64,000 bases of DNA from Marinobacter salarius. Lineage in GTDB: Bacteria > Pseudomonadota > Gammaproteobacteria > Pseudomonadales > Oleiphilaceae. Where the stretch lies: assembly GCA_000831005.1 (NCBI GenBank), contig CP007152.1:1984001-2048000 (forward strand), written 5' to 3'. The translations under genes were made by a program, and so were the position numbers. Of the stretch, positions 49,041 to 59,347 are shown in pieces; position 1 is the first letter of the stretch, and each line of letters begins with the position of its first letter. The notes below the pieces were generated by a model. It did not search any database, was not told the origin of the DNA, and worked only from the letters and a program-made list of their open reading frames with translations.

Positions 49041-51672
49041 TTTCTGGACTTGAGGGCGCTGATAGATCCGGATGACCTCACGTTAGAGTCGGGTTTTATT
49101 CCGGTTTCAGCCGATTTCCCGGAGATAGAGCTGTCAGCCGACCTGGTGGGCTATGCAAATCGTTCAGAGGAAAATAAAGAGCCCGTGCGTATGATTTGGG
49201 AGGCTCCGAATGGCGGCTCCCTGGCGACACAGTCAGAGGTTGATGCAGACCAGGCTTTGTTCCGAAACACCCTGACTACGTCACGAAACGCGGGAACCAA
49301 GCACACGGTTAAGGCCATGCTGGATACAGGGGCATCGCGTGCCCTAAGTCAGATCCTGAGTTTTCAAGTAGTTCCAGGGCAACCCGCGAACATTGATGTG
49401 TCAACAGAAGGCCAGATGTCTCTGCTCAAACTGGGAAGCGTAAAAGTTTTGGCTACGGTGAAAGACGCACACGGCAATTCGGTCGATGACAACACAGCAG
49501 TTAACGTTACCACGGAGGGGCCTATCGAACTTGCCTCCGAGGTCGTTCATCTTGAAAACGGTGTTCTTGAACTCGAGGTGGTGGGTACCCACTATGCCGA
49601 AGCCGCCAACCTGGTAATTCGCGCCGGTGAGGTAGAGCGGGAAATTCAACTGGAGGTTAAACCTCTAACCGTAGAAATTCAGAGCCAGCCGGATTCGTTA
49701 GAGACGAATACGAACTACAGCGCTCAACTGAAGGTGGTCGATACCCAGGGAAGCGCTGTAGAGGGAGTGGAAGTTGAGGTATACAGCGATATTGGACGGG
49801 TGGCAGAGACAAGCGTTGTAACAGATGCTCAAGGCACCGCCTGTTGACGAGCAACAGCTTCAGTTTCAGGCATTTCTGGGGACAGCGCCGGGGACAGCAC
49901 CTCAACTCACCGGGCTTCCACCTCGTTGCGGGCGCTGCTCCCCAGTGCCCATGCCTACGACATCAGCTTTTGGGATGTGGCATCGATCATCGGTAGTCTG
50001 GTTGGTTTGGACAGCATACAAGTGATCTGGGACCAGATGGCCAACCTGGCTACCGGCAGGGAGTTTGATCCTGTGGTGTTCTCGGTCGCTGTATTGGATG
50101 TACTTACCATCTTCCCGCCGCCCGCCGCAGCCTGAAACCCGTGGCGAAGTATGCCAAGGTGGCAATCACCGCGATGAACAGGATGAACCCCAGAGCCAGC
50201 CGGTATCTGGCGGGGCTCATTGACAACATGTACAAGAAAGCCAAAGGGCGAGATTTCAGTGCGGTCTTCCAGTCCATTGCCTTCTTCATCATAGCCGCTG
50301 ACATGATGCTGGACGAGGAGGCCAGGGAAGGCTTGGCTGTCATGGTTGGCAGTATTACCTCAACGGAAGATTTCCTGGGCTGGATCGAGTATTTCTCATT
50401 GGCTGACCCGGAACTCCTGTCAGCTACGGCTGCGGGGATGAGCCAGCCGCACCAATATGTATCGTCGCCCTTGGGAGATTTGTTTCCTGTAGCGCACGCT
50501 CGAGTGCCCGCTGGTGCAGGGAGACTCTATGGCCAGATGCTGAAAGAGATTGCGCCAGCCATTCAGAAAGCAGGTGGCAGTGCTGCTTCCTCGGTTCGTC
50601 GTTTGGCGAATGTAGCATCGGGTCCGTCTGCACAGGCGGCCCGTATTCGCGGTGTTGCTTTCCGTGGAAACCTAATCAAGGGCGTATTTAATATCGTAAG
50701 GCGAGCAGGCTTGCCCAACCTGAGAAACTGGCTGCTAGGCTATAATGGCCAGCGTATTGCACCCTTGGCATTGATATTGACGACCGTTTACTTGGAGAAC
50801 GAAATTGATGAAGGTAGGTTGTTCCCGGACACTCAGCACCCCTTCGATCAACAACGAAACCGGAATCAGTTGAATCGTCTCTATCGTGAGGCCGTGCCTG
50901 CAACGATGGGCGGATGGCCCATCGCCAAGGCTCATGGGGCAAGCTACCACTTGGTGCAATTGGCTACCACTCAGGCAATGGGGCTCAACGTGCTGGGTAT
51001 TGAAGTCGCGCGGGAGGTTCCGGTATTCCGAAGTGCGACTCAATTCAACGCACTTGACAAAGAATGGCGTCAAACAGAGCGCTACCTGCGGCGTATCGAT
51101 ATTGTGACCGGAACAGCCTGCATGATGATGAGACTTGGTGGGAGGTCAAGTCTTGGAGAGCGGTGTCTAAATCGAATCGCAAACCAAAACAATCGGTTGG
51201 AAAATGGACGTTCAATCAGGGCAGGAAGGACGCTGGCGGCAGCACAATATTGGCGGAGCTTGATGGGGATGCTGAGGTCGTGGGACGTCCGCATCAGCAG
51301 TTTAGTTTGGACCGGATTGCGCTAAACGTGGGAGCTTTTCTGCCGAGTGCGGAAATGACTGCCAAGCCATTAACGGGGGAGGATGACGATCCGCCTACTG
51401 TTAAAACTAGCGGTCTCCATTGGAACTTCCACAAATTCACTTCTGGCGTGAATCGGGACATAGTCAATCCACGCAAGAATCTGTTGGAGGATGCTTTGGC
51501 TGTCGCGCCGAATGGAAATAAAGGGGCCTTCAGGGTTCAGAGCGTGAGCGAGAGCAGGGCGAAGAGCACGATAAATCTGGGCGCCTCACAGCAGTTGATG
51601 GATATCCTCAAAGAAAAAGGCTATGACCTTGCGCAGGAAGCGATTGACGATCTGCCGGAAACTCTGGAGTAA
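48767..51672 (+). pseudogene. Orphan surface-protein/toxin cassette 1 (Ig-like repeats, pretoxin region, candidate nuclease toxin)
   Basis: One interrupted coding sequence without its natural N-terminus. After the shared block come two or more Big/invasin-like Ig modules (VLATVKDAHGNSVDDNTAVN, LKVVDTQGSAVEGVEVEVYS). An in-frame TGA follows at 49845. A helical, partly hydrophobic pretoxin region comes next (DISFWDVASIIGSLVGLDSI, FPPAAALKPVAKYAKVAITA), then a C-terminal domain with HDDETWWEVKSWRAVSKSN. Its Asp and ExK suggest a restriction-endonuclease-like toxin. Frame breaks at about 50131 and 51117 are each repaired by one C in GCCCTG. It ends three bases before a candidate immunity gene. 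The toxin activity is inference; no exact family recognised. Confidence 0.65.
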
Positions 51673-51675
51673 AGC

Positions 51676-52611
51676 ATGAACACAATTGAGAAGACGATCA
51701 TCGTTACGGAACAGGAGTGGCAGGAACGCCGCAAAGCCGTCTGGCAACGAGAACTTGAGTCGTGGGCTCGCTCGAGAGCCCTTGATCCCGATTACGACGG
51801 GGATCCGGCTCTGGAGGATTTCTTTTGGACTGGGAATATTGAGAGGTTTATCCATGCCAAGGTTAAGCAGAGTGATACGCCCGGCCGTTTCTGGGGCTGG
51901 GTGTTAAAAGCAGAACCAACGAGAAACTACGAAGCATTGGTTAGGAACATTAAAAACTTTTGGGAGTGGGTGTTAGAAGATCCGTCTGAACGCTTGCCTA
52001 ACAACAGCAAGTTAGAAAAGATGCCGGCGCTCGAGCTTTTCGAGAAGCCAATTCAGCGCTTGGGAGGTGTGAATACACCGATACTGGATCCCGTATGCTC
52101 TGTCAGGCTCTTTAAAGAGTGTTATGGAGAGACTTTCCAGGCTGAAACAGTCTTCCCTTATCCATTGGGCAAAGAAGGCTGGCAGCCAGTGTTGCGCTCT
52201 GAACCTGAGGATCGCTTTTTGAAGCTGTCGTCGAGTTTAAATGGCTACCTTTTTTTTCAAGAGAGAGGAATCCATTATCGCCAATGTCTTGAAGTGCTTA
52301 ATCATCTATTTTCCACCATACCGCTGTTACCAGACAGGCGTATATTCCATACCTATCTATATGAAGATGAGGGTGAGGAAGGTTATGAAAAGGGATTGGT
52401 GGGTAAGCAGTATGCTATCCGAGGGTTTCTGGCGAACCTCTATGACTACAATGTGTACCATGAGGATGGTTTAGAGGCGGTTCCCCATAATGACCCCGAA
52501 TTAGAAGCACTTATCAAAGAGAAATTTAATGCCTTGATGCCTGATGAGTATCATGGACTGATTGAGTTTATCCACAGGCATAAAGAAGAATGTATTTTTG
52601 AATCCGAGTAA
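51676..52611 (+). CDS. Candidate immunity protein for toxin cassette 1
   Basis: 311-residue acidic cytosolic protein, no signal peptide, no recognised domain. MNTIEKTIIVTEQEWQERRK begins it; aromatic-rich segments such as NIKNFWEWVLEDPSERL and NGYLFFQERGIHYRQCLEVL occur. The ATG lies three bases after the stop of the toxin-like reading frame, with GGAG upstream. That spacing and the low GC of the gene fit a toxin-immunity pair. Evidence for function is position only. Confidence 0.6.
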   Translation: MNTIEKTIIVTEQEWQERRKAVWQRELESWARSRALDPDYDGDPALEDFFWTGNIERFIHAKVKQSDTPGRFWGWVLKAEPTRNYEALVRNIKNFWEWVLEDPSERLPNNSKLEKMPALELFEKPIQRLGGVNTPILDPVCSVRLFKECYGETFQAETVFPYPLGKEGWQPVLRSEPEDRFLKLSSSLNGYLFFQERGIHYRQCLEVLNHLFSTIPLLPDRRIFHTYLYEDEGEEGYEKGLVGKQYAIRGFLANLYDYNVYHEDGLEAVPHNDPELEALIKEKFNALMPDEYHGLIEFIHRHKEECIFESE

Positions 52612-52638
52612 TGATGAGAAAAAGTTAGGGGATCTGAA

Positions 52639-52890
52639 GTGAAAGTCAGCGAGGATGATGCAAAACTGGCCGCTTTGGCGGTTAATTTTAGTGAACAAAT
52701 TTTCGACAGTCTTGAGCCCAGTGAAGATGTTCATGCTGCCCTACTAATGCAGGCGCTCGAGAAGAGGGGTTATGAGGGTCTGACGATGGAACGGGTGGAT
52801 CAACTGATCAGTTACTTCTTAACCGAGTCCGAGATTGATCTTTATAGCTTGCCGGAATACGAGGAAGAGCTGCCTCTAAAGCTCGATTAG
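52639..52890 (+). CDS. Small acidic protein, 83 residues
   Basis: GTG start at 52639 with AGGGGAT upstream, 27 bases after the candidate immunity gene on the same strand. Sequence is acidic and helical (KVSEDDAKLAALAVNFSEQ, LPEYEEELPLKLD). No family recognised; it could be a second immunity or accessory protein of the cassette. The 3' end overlaps the convergent signal peptidase gene by 15 bases. Confidence 0.5.
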   Translation: MKVSEDDAKLAALAVNFSEQIFDSLEPSEDVHAALLMQALEKRGYEGLTMERVDQLISYFLTESEIDLYSLPEYEEELPLKLD

Positions 52891-53577
52891 CCAGCGGCCG
52901 GCTACCGGCTTCAATTGGCGATCCAGTGCGAACAACACCATTCTGGCCGGACCAATCAACCTGTCTCTGGGGATCGTTCCAAATTGGCGGCTGTCGGTGC
53001 TGTGTGAGGGATTGTCCCCGGTCATGTAATAGTGATCGGTCGCCACTTCCGTTTTATTCGGGGCCTGACTGACCCTTTTCACCAGATATTCCGGACGGCT
53101 AGCCCGGGTAAACACTGCAATGTCTCCATACTCAGGGGCAGCGTTCCCGTAAGCCCAGGTGTCAATCAATATGAAATCCCCTGGCATTAGAGTCGGCTGC
53201 ATGGATTGGCTCGGTACATAGAAAATATGCAGCCCCAACCAGCGATCCTTAGTCATGAATCCGTAGTAAACGGCGCCCAGCACCACGCTCACAAAAGCCA
53301 GCGCGATTCCGATATTTCGCCACCGCCAACCAGGCGTTCGATGTTTCATTACTGAAAGGAGGTGGTAGATGCTAACGGTATGCAGAACTAAAAATAACAG
53401 CAGCAAGGCCAGCCAGCCCTCTGGCTCAAATATCCAGCGTGACCAGCAGACCATTACCACACTTAAAACAAAGAGGCAGTGAGTTGCAACCGCATGGCGA
53501 TAGGCGCCGATCAACGCGAACCCGGTGCCAGGAATCGTTAGGTTGACGAGGGTGCTTATCCAGAAAAATAAGCGCAT
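52876..53577 (-). CDS. Signal peptidase I (S26 family), atypical
   Basis: 233 residues with about four hydrophobic segments in the first 115, then the S26 catalytic domain. Nucleophile Ser is in FYVPSQSMQPTLMPGDFILID, general-base Lys in PEYLVKRVSQ, and the conserved box GDNPSHSTDSRQFG follows. Housekeeping LepB usually has two anchors and sits beside lepA/rnc. This one has a longer membrane part and lies inside the accessory island, so it may process a specific secreted client. Confidence 0.82.
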   Translation of the reverse strand: MRLFFWISTLVNLTIPGTGFALIGAYRHAVATHCLFVLSVVMVCWSRWIFEPEGWLALLLLFLVLHTVSIYHLLSVMKHRTPGWRWRNIGIALAFVSVVLGAVYYGFMTKDRWLGLHIFYVPSQSMQPTLMPGDFILIDTWAYGNAAPEYGDIAVFTRASRPEYLVKRVSQAPNKTEVATDHYYMTGDNPSHSTDSRQFGTIPRDRLIGPARMVLFALDRQLKPVAGRWLIEL

Positions 53578-53613
53578 TCAGTCATCATCCGGGAAATTGA
53601 GATAAACCTTCTT

Positions 53614-54435
53614 TCAATCACCAATCACCCCCTCAATCCCATCACAAACAGTCTCAACAAACGGCACATCCCCGAACTCCGCATTCTCCTCCGCCAAGGC
53701 CTTGGCTCGTTGCGCCATGGTGTCGCTGGTCATGAAATTCTGAAAGCGTTGCTGTATTTCTGGGTTATCAGATTTCCGGTCAATCCAGTCGCCATTGCCA
53801 ACCTCCCGGATGCGGTACGAATTGAAGGTCTGTTCGATCTGGGTGGGTAGCGTGAATGCGGGCTTACCGGCGAGCACCACTTGGCAAAGCGTACCTATGC
53901 TCCATGGGATACCGCGACATCCGCTCCTATCAGGGACTTCCCAACATTGAGTGGCTGATTCGACAGTTGAAACCTGCCGTTGGTTTCGGGCTTCAGATCT
54001 GGCGGGAGGTCGCCTGGGAAATAGCCTCGCACAATGGCCTCGCTGCTTTTCAGCAGCCTCAATACGGTATCAACGTGGGGGCGGCCTGGTTTCAGGTAGA
54101 CGAATATTCGTTTGCCGGGCAACGCCCCCCAGTCGGCGGTCTCGAAATTGTCGCCGCTCGGTGCCGTACCAACGTAATGCGCGTTTTGGCGGGAATGTCG
54201 TTAACTGTCAAACATCGGCAATTCGGTGATGAAAGCCGCCTCGTGGTTGAACACATCGGAAAAGTGATGAACCGGTTGAAATCCGAGGCGCGCTGCGGTG
54301 GTGTTGATATTGTCGACGATCTGCTGCTCCTTCTGGCGCATCACATCCAGCGGTGCGGGAATCCACGGGCAGATGTCCTGCCCGGGCATGCCCGGCTGAG
54401 GGAAGGAGAAACTGTTCGAGAAAACGACGCGGGGA
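53614..54435 (-). pseudogene. Glycosyltransferase (MGT/UGT-like) fragment, truncated and interrupted
   Basis: C-terminal two thirds of a nucleotide-sugar glycosyltransferase. Readable parts: GVPRVVFSNSFSFPQPG, DICPWIPAPLDVMRQKE, KRIFVYLKPGRPHVDTVLRLL and the donor-binding GADVAVSHG, then IGTLCQVVLAGKPAFTLPTQIEQ. An in-frame TAA lies at 54201-54203 and one base is missing near 53890. About the first 100 residues are absent; the gene stops at the RAYT element border, so insertion may have removed them. Confidence 0.65.
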
Positions 54436-54440
54436 ACTCC

Positions 54441-55352
54441 TAGGAAATACCGGGACTAGGAAATACCGGGACAGATTTATTTTTCGGATTTATTTTGCGA
54501 TCTACTTTTGAGTGGTCGGCCTTCCAGGCTTGCGGGCTTCAACCCTGATACCGATACGAGTTTCAATGTCATCGACAAACTTCTGGCCTCCGGTCAGTTT
54601 GTTGCTATTGATCGCCTCTTGAATCATTACATCTGCGGGCGAACCGTTGTGCTGTTCAACGAACTGCCGATAAGCTTCAATCCTCGCTTGCTGGTCGACC
54701 GCCAGTGCCCGAAAACTATCTGACTCATCCAGCCAATCGCTGGCCAACAAGCCAACACGCGCGGAATAACTCGACCACTCATAAGCTTTGGCTTTCTCCA
54801 CCATGCCCGCTTTGACAGGATTCAGTTCAACGTAGCGACAACAAGCCAACAGGTAGGCATCGGTATCAATCGGACTGATCTTGTAACGTCCCTCCCAAAG
54901 CGAACCACTTCGCTTCTCCAGGGCGTTCACAAAACGCGTCTGTCGGCCCGCCAGACGTTTCATTAATTGAGGAATAGCCGTCACGTTATCATTTGCCTGA
55001 ACAACCAGATGAACGTGGTTGGTCATCAGACAATAGCTGAATACCTCCAGCTCGTAGACCTGCTTCCACTCTCGGAGGTTTGCCAGGTAGTACTCATAAT
55101 CGCGGCGCTCGACGAACACCGGTTGGCGGTTATGGCCGCGTTGAACAATATGGTGGGGAAAACCGGGTACAATCACCCTGCTTGTCGGGGCATCAGCGTC
55201 TCCTTGCTTTACGAACACAGAATCCGTTCTGTGCAGTGATAGACGATAATAACCGAAATATAGATAGGGTTGGCAATGAGTCAATCTGGTTTCGTGCGGC
55301 CAGAGACGCTGCGAAAATAAATCTGTCCCGGTTTTTCGGTCCCGGTTTTTCG
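54441..55352. mobile_element. RAYT (REP-associated tyrosine transposase) element with inverted ends
   Basis: The left end has a tandem 16-base repeat (TAGGAAATACCGGGAC twice, 54441-54472) running into CCGGGACAGATTTATTTT. The right end has the inverse AAAATAAATCTGTCCCGG (from 55314) followed by a tandem 14-base repeat (GTCCCGGTTTTTCG twice, 55325-55352). The transposase gene lies between. The element separates the glycosyltransferase fragment from a toxin remnant. Confidence 0.75.
54502..55193 (-). CDS. REP-associated tyrosine transposase (Y1 family; one frameshift)
   Basis: 230 residues after repair. It begins MPRQARVIVPGFPHHIVQRG once one base is restored near 55178; this is the standard RAYT start, so the longer upstream extension is rejected. 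The HUH metal motif is in CLMTNHVHLVVQAND, SLWEGRYKISPID and the catalytic Tyr region CCRYVELNPVKAGMVEKA follow. These single-strand transposases mobilise REP palindromes. C-terminus ends EARKPGRPTTQK. Confidence 0.9.
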
Positions 55353-55486
55353 CGGAAGAAAATCCATCTATCGCGAGACAAGCACGTCTCAAGACCCCGA
55401 AAGAAGTGGTGAAACAGCTTACAGACAATGGTTTTGGTGACGTGCTTGAGTCCTTGAACCTTGACTATTCAGACTTGGAGGAGTGA
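55353..55486 (+). pseudogene. C-terminal remnant of a second toxin cassette
   Basis: An open frame with no start runs from the RAYT right end to TGA at 55484-55486. It encodes RQARLKTPKEVVKQLTDNGF and GDVLESLNLDYSDLEE. It ends three bases before the next gene, the same arrangement as toxin and immunity at 51672/51676. It is therefore read as the tail of a toxin gene whose 5' part was lost when the RAYT element arrived or by rearrangement. The toxin type cannot be told. Confidence 0.5.
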
Positions 55487-55489
55487 CGT

Positions 55490-56304
55490 ATGGATATGAG
55501 TTTTACAAAGAATCCTGAATGGATCGCTGAACGCCAAAAGCTCTGGATGAATGCGTCGACTCGCTGGGTTGGTCTGAGGAACTATCAAAAAAACAAATAA
55601 CCGATTTGCATGAATACTTTATGACGGGGGTGTTAAAAAAAGGAAGCCCCAGTTCGGTTGCTGAGCGAATCTTGTTCTTTCCAAGGGTAAATATCGAATC
55701 CGTTGAGCACGTGTTGAAATACAACATTCCAGAAGGTGTCGCAGACAAAGATATTGCCGACTTGAAAGCATTTTTTTCAGCTGGAATAGAATATGTACCA
55801 AATCTTTCTGCTATCGAAGCCTCGGAAATCTTCAAATATGTGTTTGGAGAGAGCTATTCTGAAGTTTGTCAAATACCTTTTATCATAAACGATGAAACCA
55901 CCTATCGACAGGTTACGCTAGATGCTAACTCACAGTTTGATTGTGGTATAAATGTTCTCTCGTGGCTCAAAAATGAAAATAAGTACCGGAGCATATGGTA
56001 TCACTTAATTGATTACTGGTTCTCGCTCTTCAATCACGTTGACCCCAGAATTTTCAGCAGCGATCGAAGCACGAAGGTACGGCACGTAAACATGAAGCTA
56101 TTCCCAAAGCTTCTACGTCGATTTCTTGGTTTTTCCGCCCATGCCATTGATATCAGCAAAGGAGCGGATTGGGGCGAGGAGCGGCGCCAGTATATGCAAG
56201 ACTTCCGCGAGCGTATGGATAACCTTGATGGACCTCAAGAGTTGTTGGAACTTTGGAGTAACGTGAAAGAAACCGACCCTTCAGAATTTCACACCATCGA
56301 ATAA
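55490..56304 (+). CDS. Candidate immunity protein for the lost toxin (one frameshift)
   Basis: 271 residues after repair. It begins MDMSFTKNPEWIAERQKLW; the frame breaks near 55547, one base giving DECVDSLGWSEELSKKQ. The rest is open: FYLMTGV-like helix, VNIESVEHVLKYNIPEGVAD and IWYHLIDYWFSLFNHVDPRI. GC is clearly lower than in flanking core genes. No family recognised. ATG sits three bases past the remnant toxin stop, with GGAGGAG upstream. Confidence 0.55.
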
Positions 56305-56354
56305 ATCACAGATGGAAGCCAGCGTCCTGTCGATGCTGACGACACTGCCAGGCC

Positions 56355-56831
56355 TTATTCAAAGTCTTCGGGAAAGTAGCCACGGATGTCATTGGGCACA
56401 GCCGTTCGCCACTTTGCTTCAATCTCGTTAAGTTGATCGTCGTCTAACTCGCCGTCCTCGTGGTCAATTGCGACAATCATTTCATGTTCCCCAAAAACAG
56501 CAATGTAAAAGTCAATACCATGCTCGTGCTGAAGCCTTGCCCAAAAAGAAAGTGACTTCGACCGGGACAAAGTTTTCAGCACTTCTAGCCATTCTTCACC
56601 AAAAGGCGCAATAATCACGTACTGGTCTTCACAATTGATGCCTTCTGCGAACAGCACACCGTCATCAATATCGAACAACAATGGAAAGTCCTCTTCTGAG
56701 ACGGTGACTCCTGCAGACTTGATCAGCGCCAGAACAGTCTCAGCGGCTGTTTCTTCGCTGAAATCCTCAAGGCAGTTTGCAAGAGCTTGAGTTGTGGCAT
56801 GAAAAACAAGGGTGCCGTGCAGCTCAGACAT
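56355..56831 (-). CDS. Hypothetical acidic protein, 158 residues
   Basis: The start at 56831 is chosen because GGAG lies 9 bases upstream; the longer frame to 56957 runs into cassette DNA. The protein is very acidic (IDHEDGELDDDQLNEIEAKW). It has SLSFWARLQHEHGIDFYIAVFGEHEMI, shown here as two patches FWARLQHEHG and FYIAVFGEHE. SUKH/Imm-type immunity proteins have similar size and charge, but no motif is decisive. It is on the opposite strand to both cassettes. Confidence 0.55.
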   Translation of the reverse strand: MSELHGTLVFHATTQALANCLEDFSEETAAETVLALIKSAGVTVSEEDFPLLFDIDDGVLFAEGINCEDQYVIIAPFGEEWLEVLKTLSRSKSLSFWARLQHEHGIDFYIAVFGEHEMIVAIDHEDGELDDDQLNEIEAKWRTAVPNDIRGYFPEDFE

Positions 56832-56960
56832 GTTGGAGATCTCCGATATAAATTTTCGTTGGTTGCAACAACCTGAATTGTACAGAGAGGCTGCCTGCGT
56901 TGGCGAACTGGTACTGCAACGCCAGGAGCCGAAGTCGAATAGATCCCTTCCGTTCACGGG

Positions 56961-59347
56961 ATGCCTTTTACCTGTAGCCCGCCCAACCTGCGCATCTGGG
57001 CCGAACGGGACTACAATATCGACAAGGGCATGACCCAGGGTGAAAACCGGATGGCAATATCATCAGCGCCGAGGGTGCGGGCCTGCAAAGCGACCAGCAG
57101 ATCGTGGTTTACTCCGAATGGCTGGCCCACGACGGCTCCGCCCTCCCCGAAGGATTATCCGCCGTGGACGGCGCCCAATACGGGCTGACCGGCCGCCTCG
57201 CCAAGGTGGTGGGGGCAGACCTGCTCCAGGCCACCGGCTTCCAGGGTGAGCTGGCGGAATTCCCCATTGCCCCGGGCCGCCAGACCCAGGTCCTGCAACT
57301 GAACGACAACCTGGCTAACCCGGAACACTTCTACATCCACGTGATTGGCAAGGCCAAGAACCAGGAAGCGTGCACCGGCGGCAGCTGCGCGGACTTTGAG
57401 TACACCGGTTCCGACGCCGGCGTGCCCGCCCCGCTGGACACCCGCCCCCGGTTTATTACGCCCATCCTCACTCCGCACTACGATGAGGAAAGCCACTGGC
57501 TGGCCTACCGCGAGTACCGCCGCCTGCTACGTGAAGGCGAAGACCCGGCCAATGGTGACCCGGTGGGCGTCACCGACCCCACACGCCCGACCCCCACCCA
57601 TGTGTGGAATCACCGGCCGGAATACCAGTTCAGCCGCTACAGCCTGGAAATCGATGAAATCAACCGGGTGCAGGTAGACCCGGACACCGGCGACGAAAGC
57701 AGCGAAGACATCTTCAACACCGACACCCCGGTGATCGGCTCCTCCGACAACCTGGTGGACATTCTCTACTCCCTCATCGGCCCGGAGTTCGACCGCCTGA
57801 GCCCCATCGACGGAGGCCAGGACCTGATCCTGGCCCTGGGCGAGGAAGAAACCCGCATTGAACTGGGCGAAGACAACACCCTGCGCATCGACAACCTGGA
57901 CCACCTGGCCGGCCTGGACCCGGAAGATTTTCTGACCATGCGGCTGTACCTGAACCAGGATGCGGGGAATGTGCTTTGGGAGTATGCGTTTGAGCATTTG
58001 GTGCTGGGCACGCAACTGGCCGAATACGATCCGTCCACCGGGGAGACCTTTTACGTCAGTGCTGACGACCCCCGGGTGCCTCTGGAGGCCATGCTCATTG
58101 GGTATGCCGGGCGGGAAAACAAGGACCCGGTTCGTGTCCAATGGCAGGCGGACGGTGGCGCGAGCCTGGCCACAACGATCGATATCGATGAAGAGTACGG
58201 TATTTTTACAAACGAACTGACGATGCCGCCGAATCGCGGTGCCATATCGAACGTGTCCGTTGAGTTGCTGGATTCCTCGGGCACCACCGTGACCTTGCCT
58301 CCTGTGGAAGTGAAAGCTGGCGCCCCGGCAACAATCAGCGCTGGTCAGCCCGCCCTGACGGTGTCAGCCGCTGGCGTGGATGAAGCCACGTTGACTGTCA
58401 CCGTGACCGACCAGCATGGCAATCCGGTGGAAGCGAACACCGGTGTCGGCTTTTTTGTGGAAGGCAGCCTGCACTCGGTCGAAACCTCGGGCGCCACCGA
58501 TGATAATGGTAAAGCGACGCTCACCATTAAGGGTGGCGATGTTGCAGAGGATGCGAATGTCCGCATTACGGCGGGCGACGTTGTGGCCAACGTGCCGGTT
58601 TCGGTGAAGCCACTCAACCTTGAGTTCGTGGGATTGGATCCGACCGTCTTTGCTGGCGAAACGGATAGTTTTACGCTGCGGGTGTCTGACCATCAGGGGA
58701 ATCCCGTGCCGGATGTCGGCATTACCCTGGGTTCCAGTTATGGCTTTCTATCCGAGACTGAGGTCATTACCGATGGCGCGGGGGAAGCAACCGCGACTAT
58801 TACCGCACCGGACTCGGCCGGTAGTGGACAACTCACCGCCCAGGTTGGTCGGTCAGCGTGGCATAAAACGCCTTTCGAAGTGGTGTACCCCCAGATGGAG
58901 CTTCGCGACCTGGAGGTGAATAACGCGACGATGGTGGGGGACACCGCAACGTCTGGCTCTCTCAATCACGTCCGATACGACACATCCGTTATTACTCTGC
59001 CCTATAAGGTCAGCGAAACCATCCGGCGCTGGGAGACCCGGGAGACGATGTCACGGTCAGGATTGGAGACTTCCGCGATCCAAACCGGGCGCCCATTGCC
59101 GCCTATTACATGAACGATGTCGATGACGGTCGTGTACTGGATGAAACAGGGCGCTATCACCTGAATGCCGACTCAGTCAGCCAGGCCAGCGGCACCCCCA
59201 TGGGTGGCGGCCGGAGTCTGCGTTTTTCGCCAGAGGACCCCGACGTGCAGGGAGACGGCACTAGTGTGCTATGGGCCGAATCCACGCCAGCGCTCGGATC
59301 CAGGTCAATGGCTTGCCCATTTATACGGCGGGCCGGGAGAGTGAATC
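56961..59347 (+). pseudogene. Surface-protein cassette 2 (Ig-like and LamG-like modules), interrupted and fused to fliE region
   Basis: Long coding sequence beginning RIWAERDYNIDKGMTQGEN with no convincing start or ribosome site, so probably 5'-truncated. It contains ADLLQATGFQGELAEFPIAP, the shared block NHRPEYQFSRYSLEIDEINR, and two Big-type Ig modules (TVTVTDQHGNPVEANTGVGF and LRVSDHQGNPVPDVGITLG). A LamG-like end reads APIAAYYMNDVDDGRVLDET. Frame breaks at about 57052, 59027 and 59295 are each repaired by one base. The restored frame reaches RIQVNGLPIYTAGRESESW at the fliE ATG and would stop only inside fliE at 59409. No toxin domain remains. Confidence 0.6.
57577..57994 (+). repeat. Homology block, copy B
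   Basis: Full version of the block at 48767-49040. It retains the 144-base segment (57756-57899) missing from copy A. The segment is bounded by the direct repeat CGACAACCTGG at 57745-57755 and 57889-57899, so copy A looks like the product of an in-frame deletion between these repeats. Confidence 0.93.

Noticed and set aside
55194-55428. N-terminal extension of the RAYT transposase
   Set aside because: The RAYT family starts at MPRQA, visible at 55193 after a one-base repair; the extension crosses the element's inverted end.
56832-56957. Longer start for the 158-residue minus-strand protein
   Set aside because: The extension overlaps DNA belonging to the cassette end and lacks a ribosome site, while 56831 has one.
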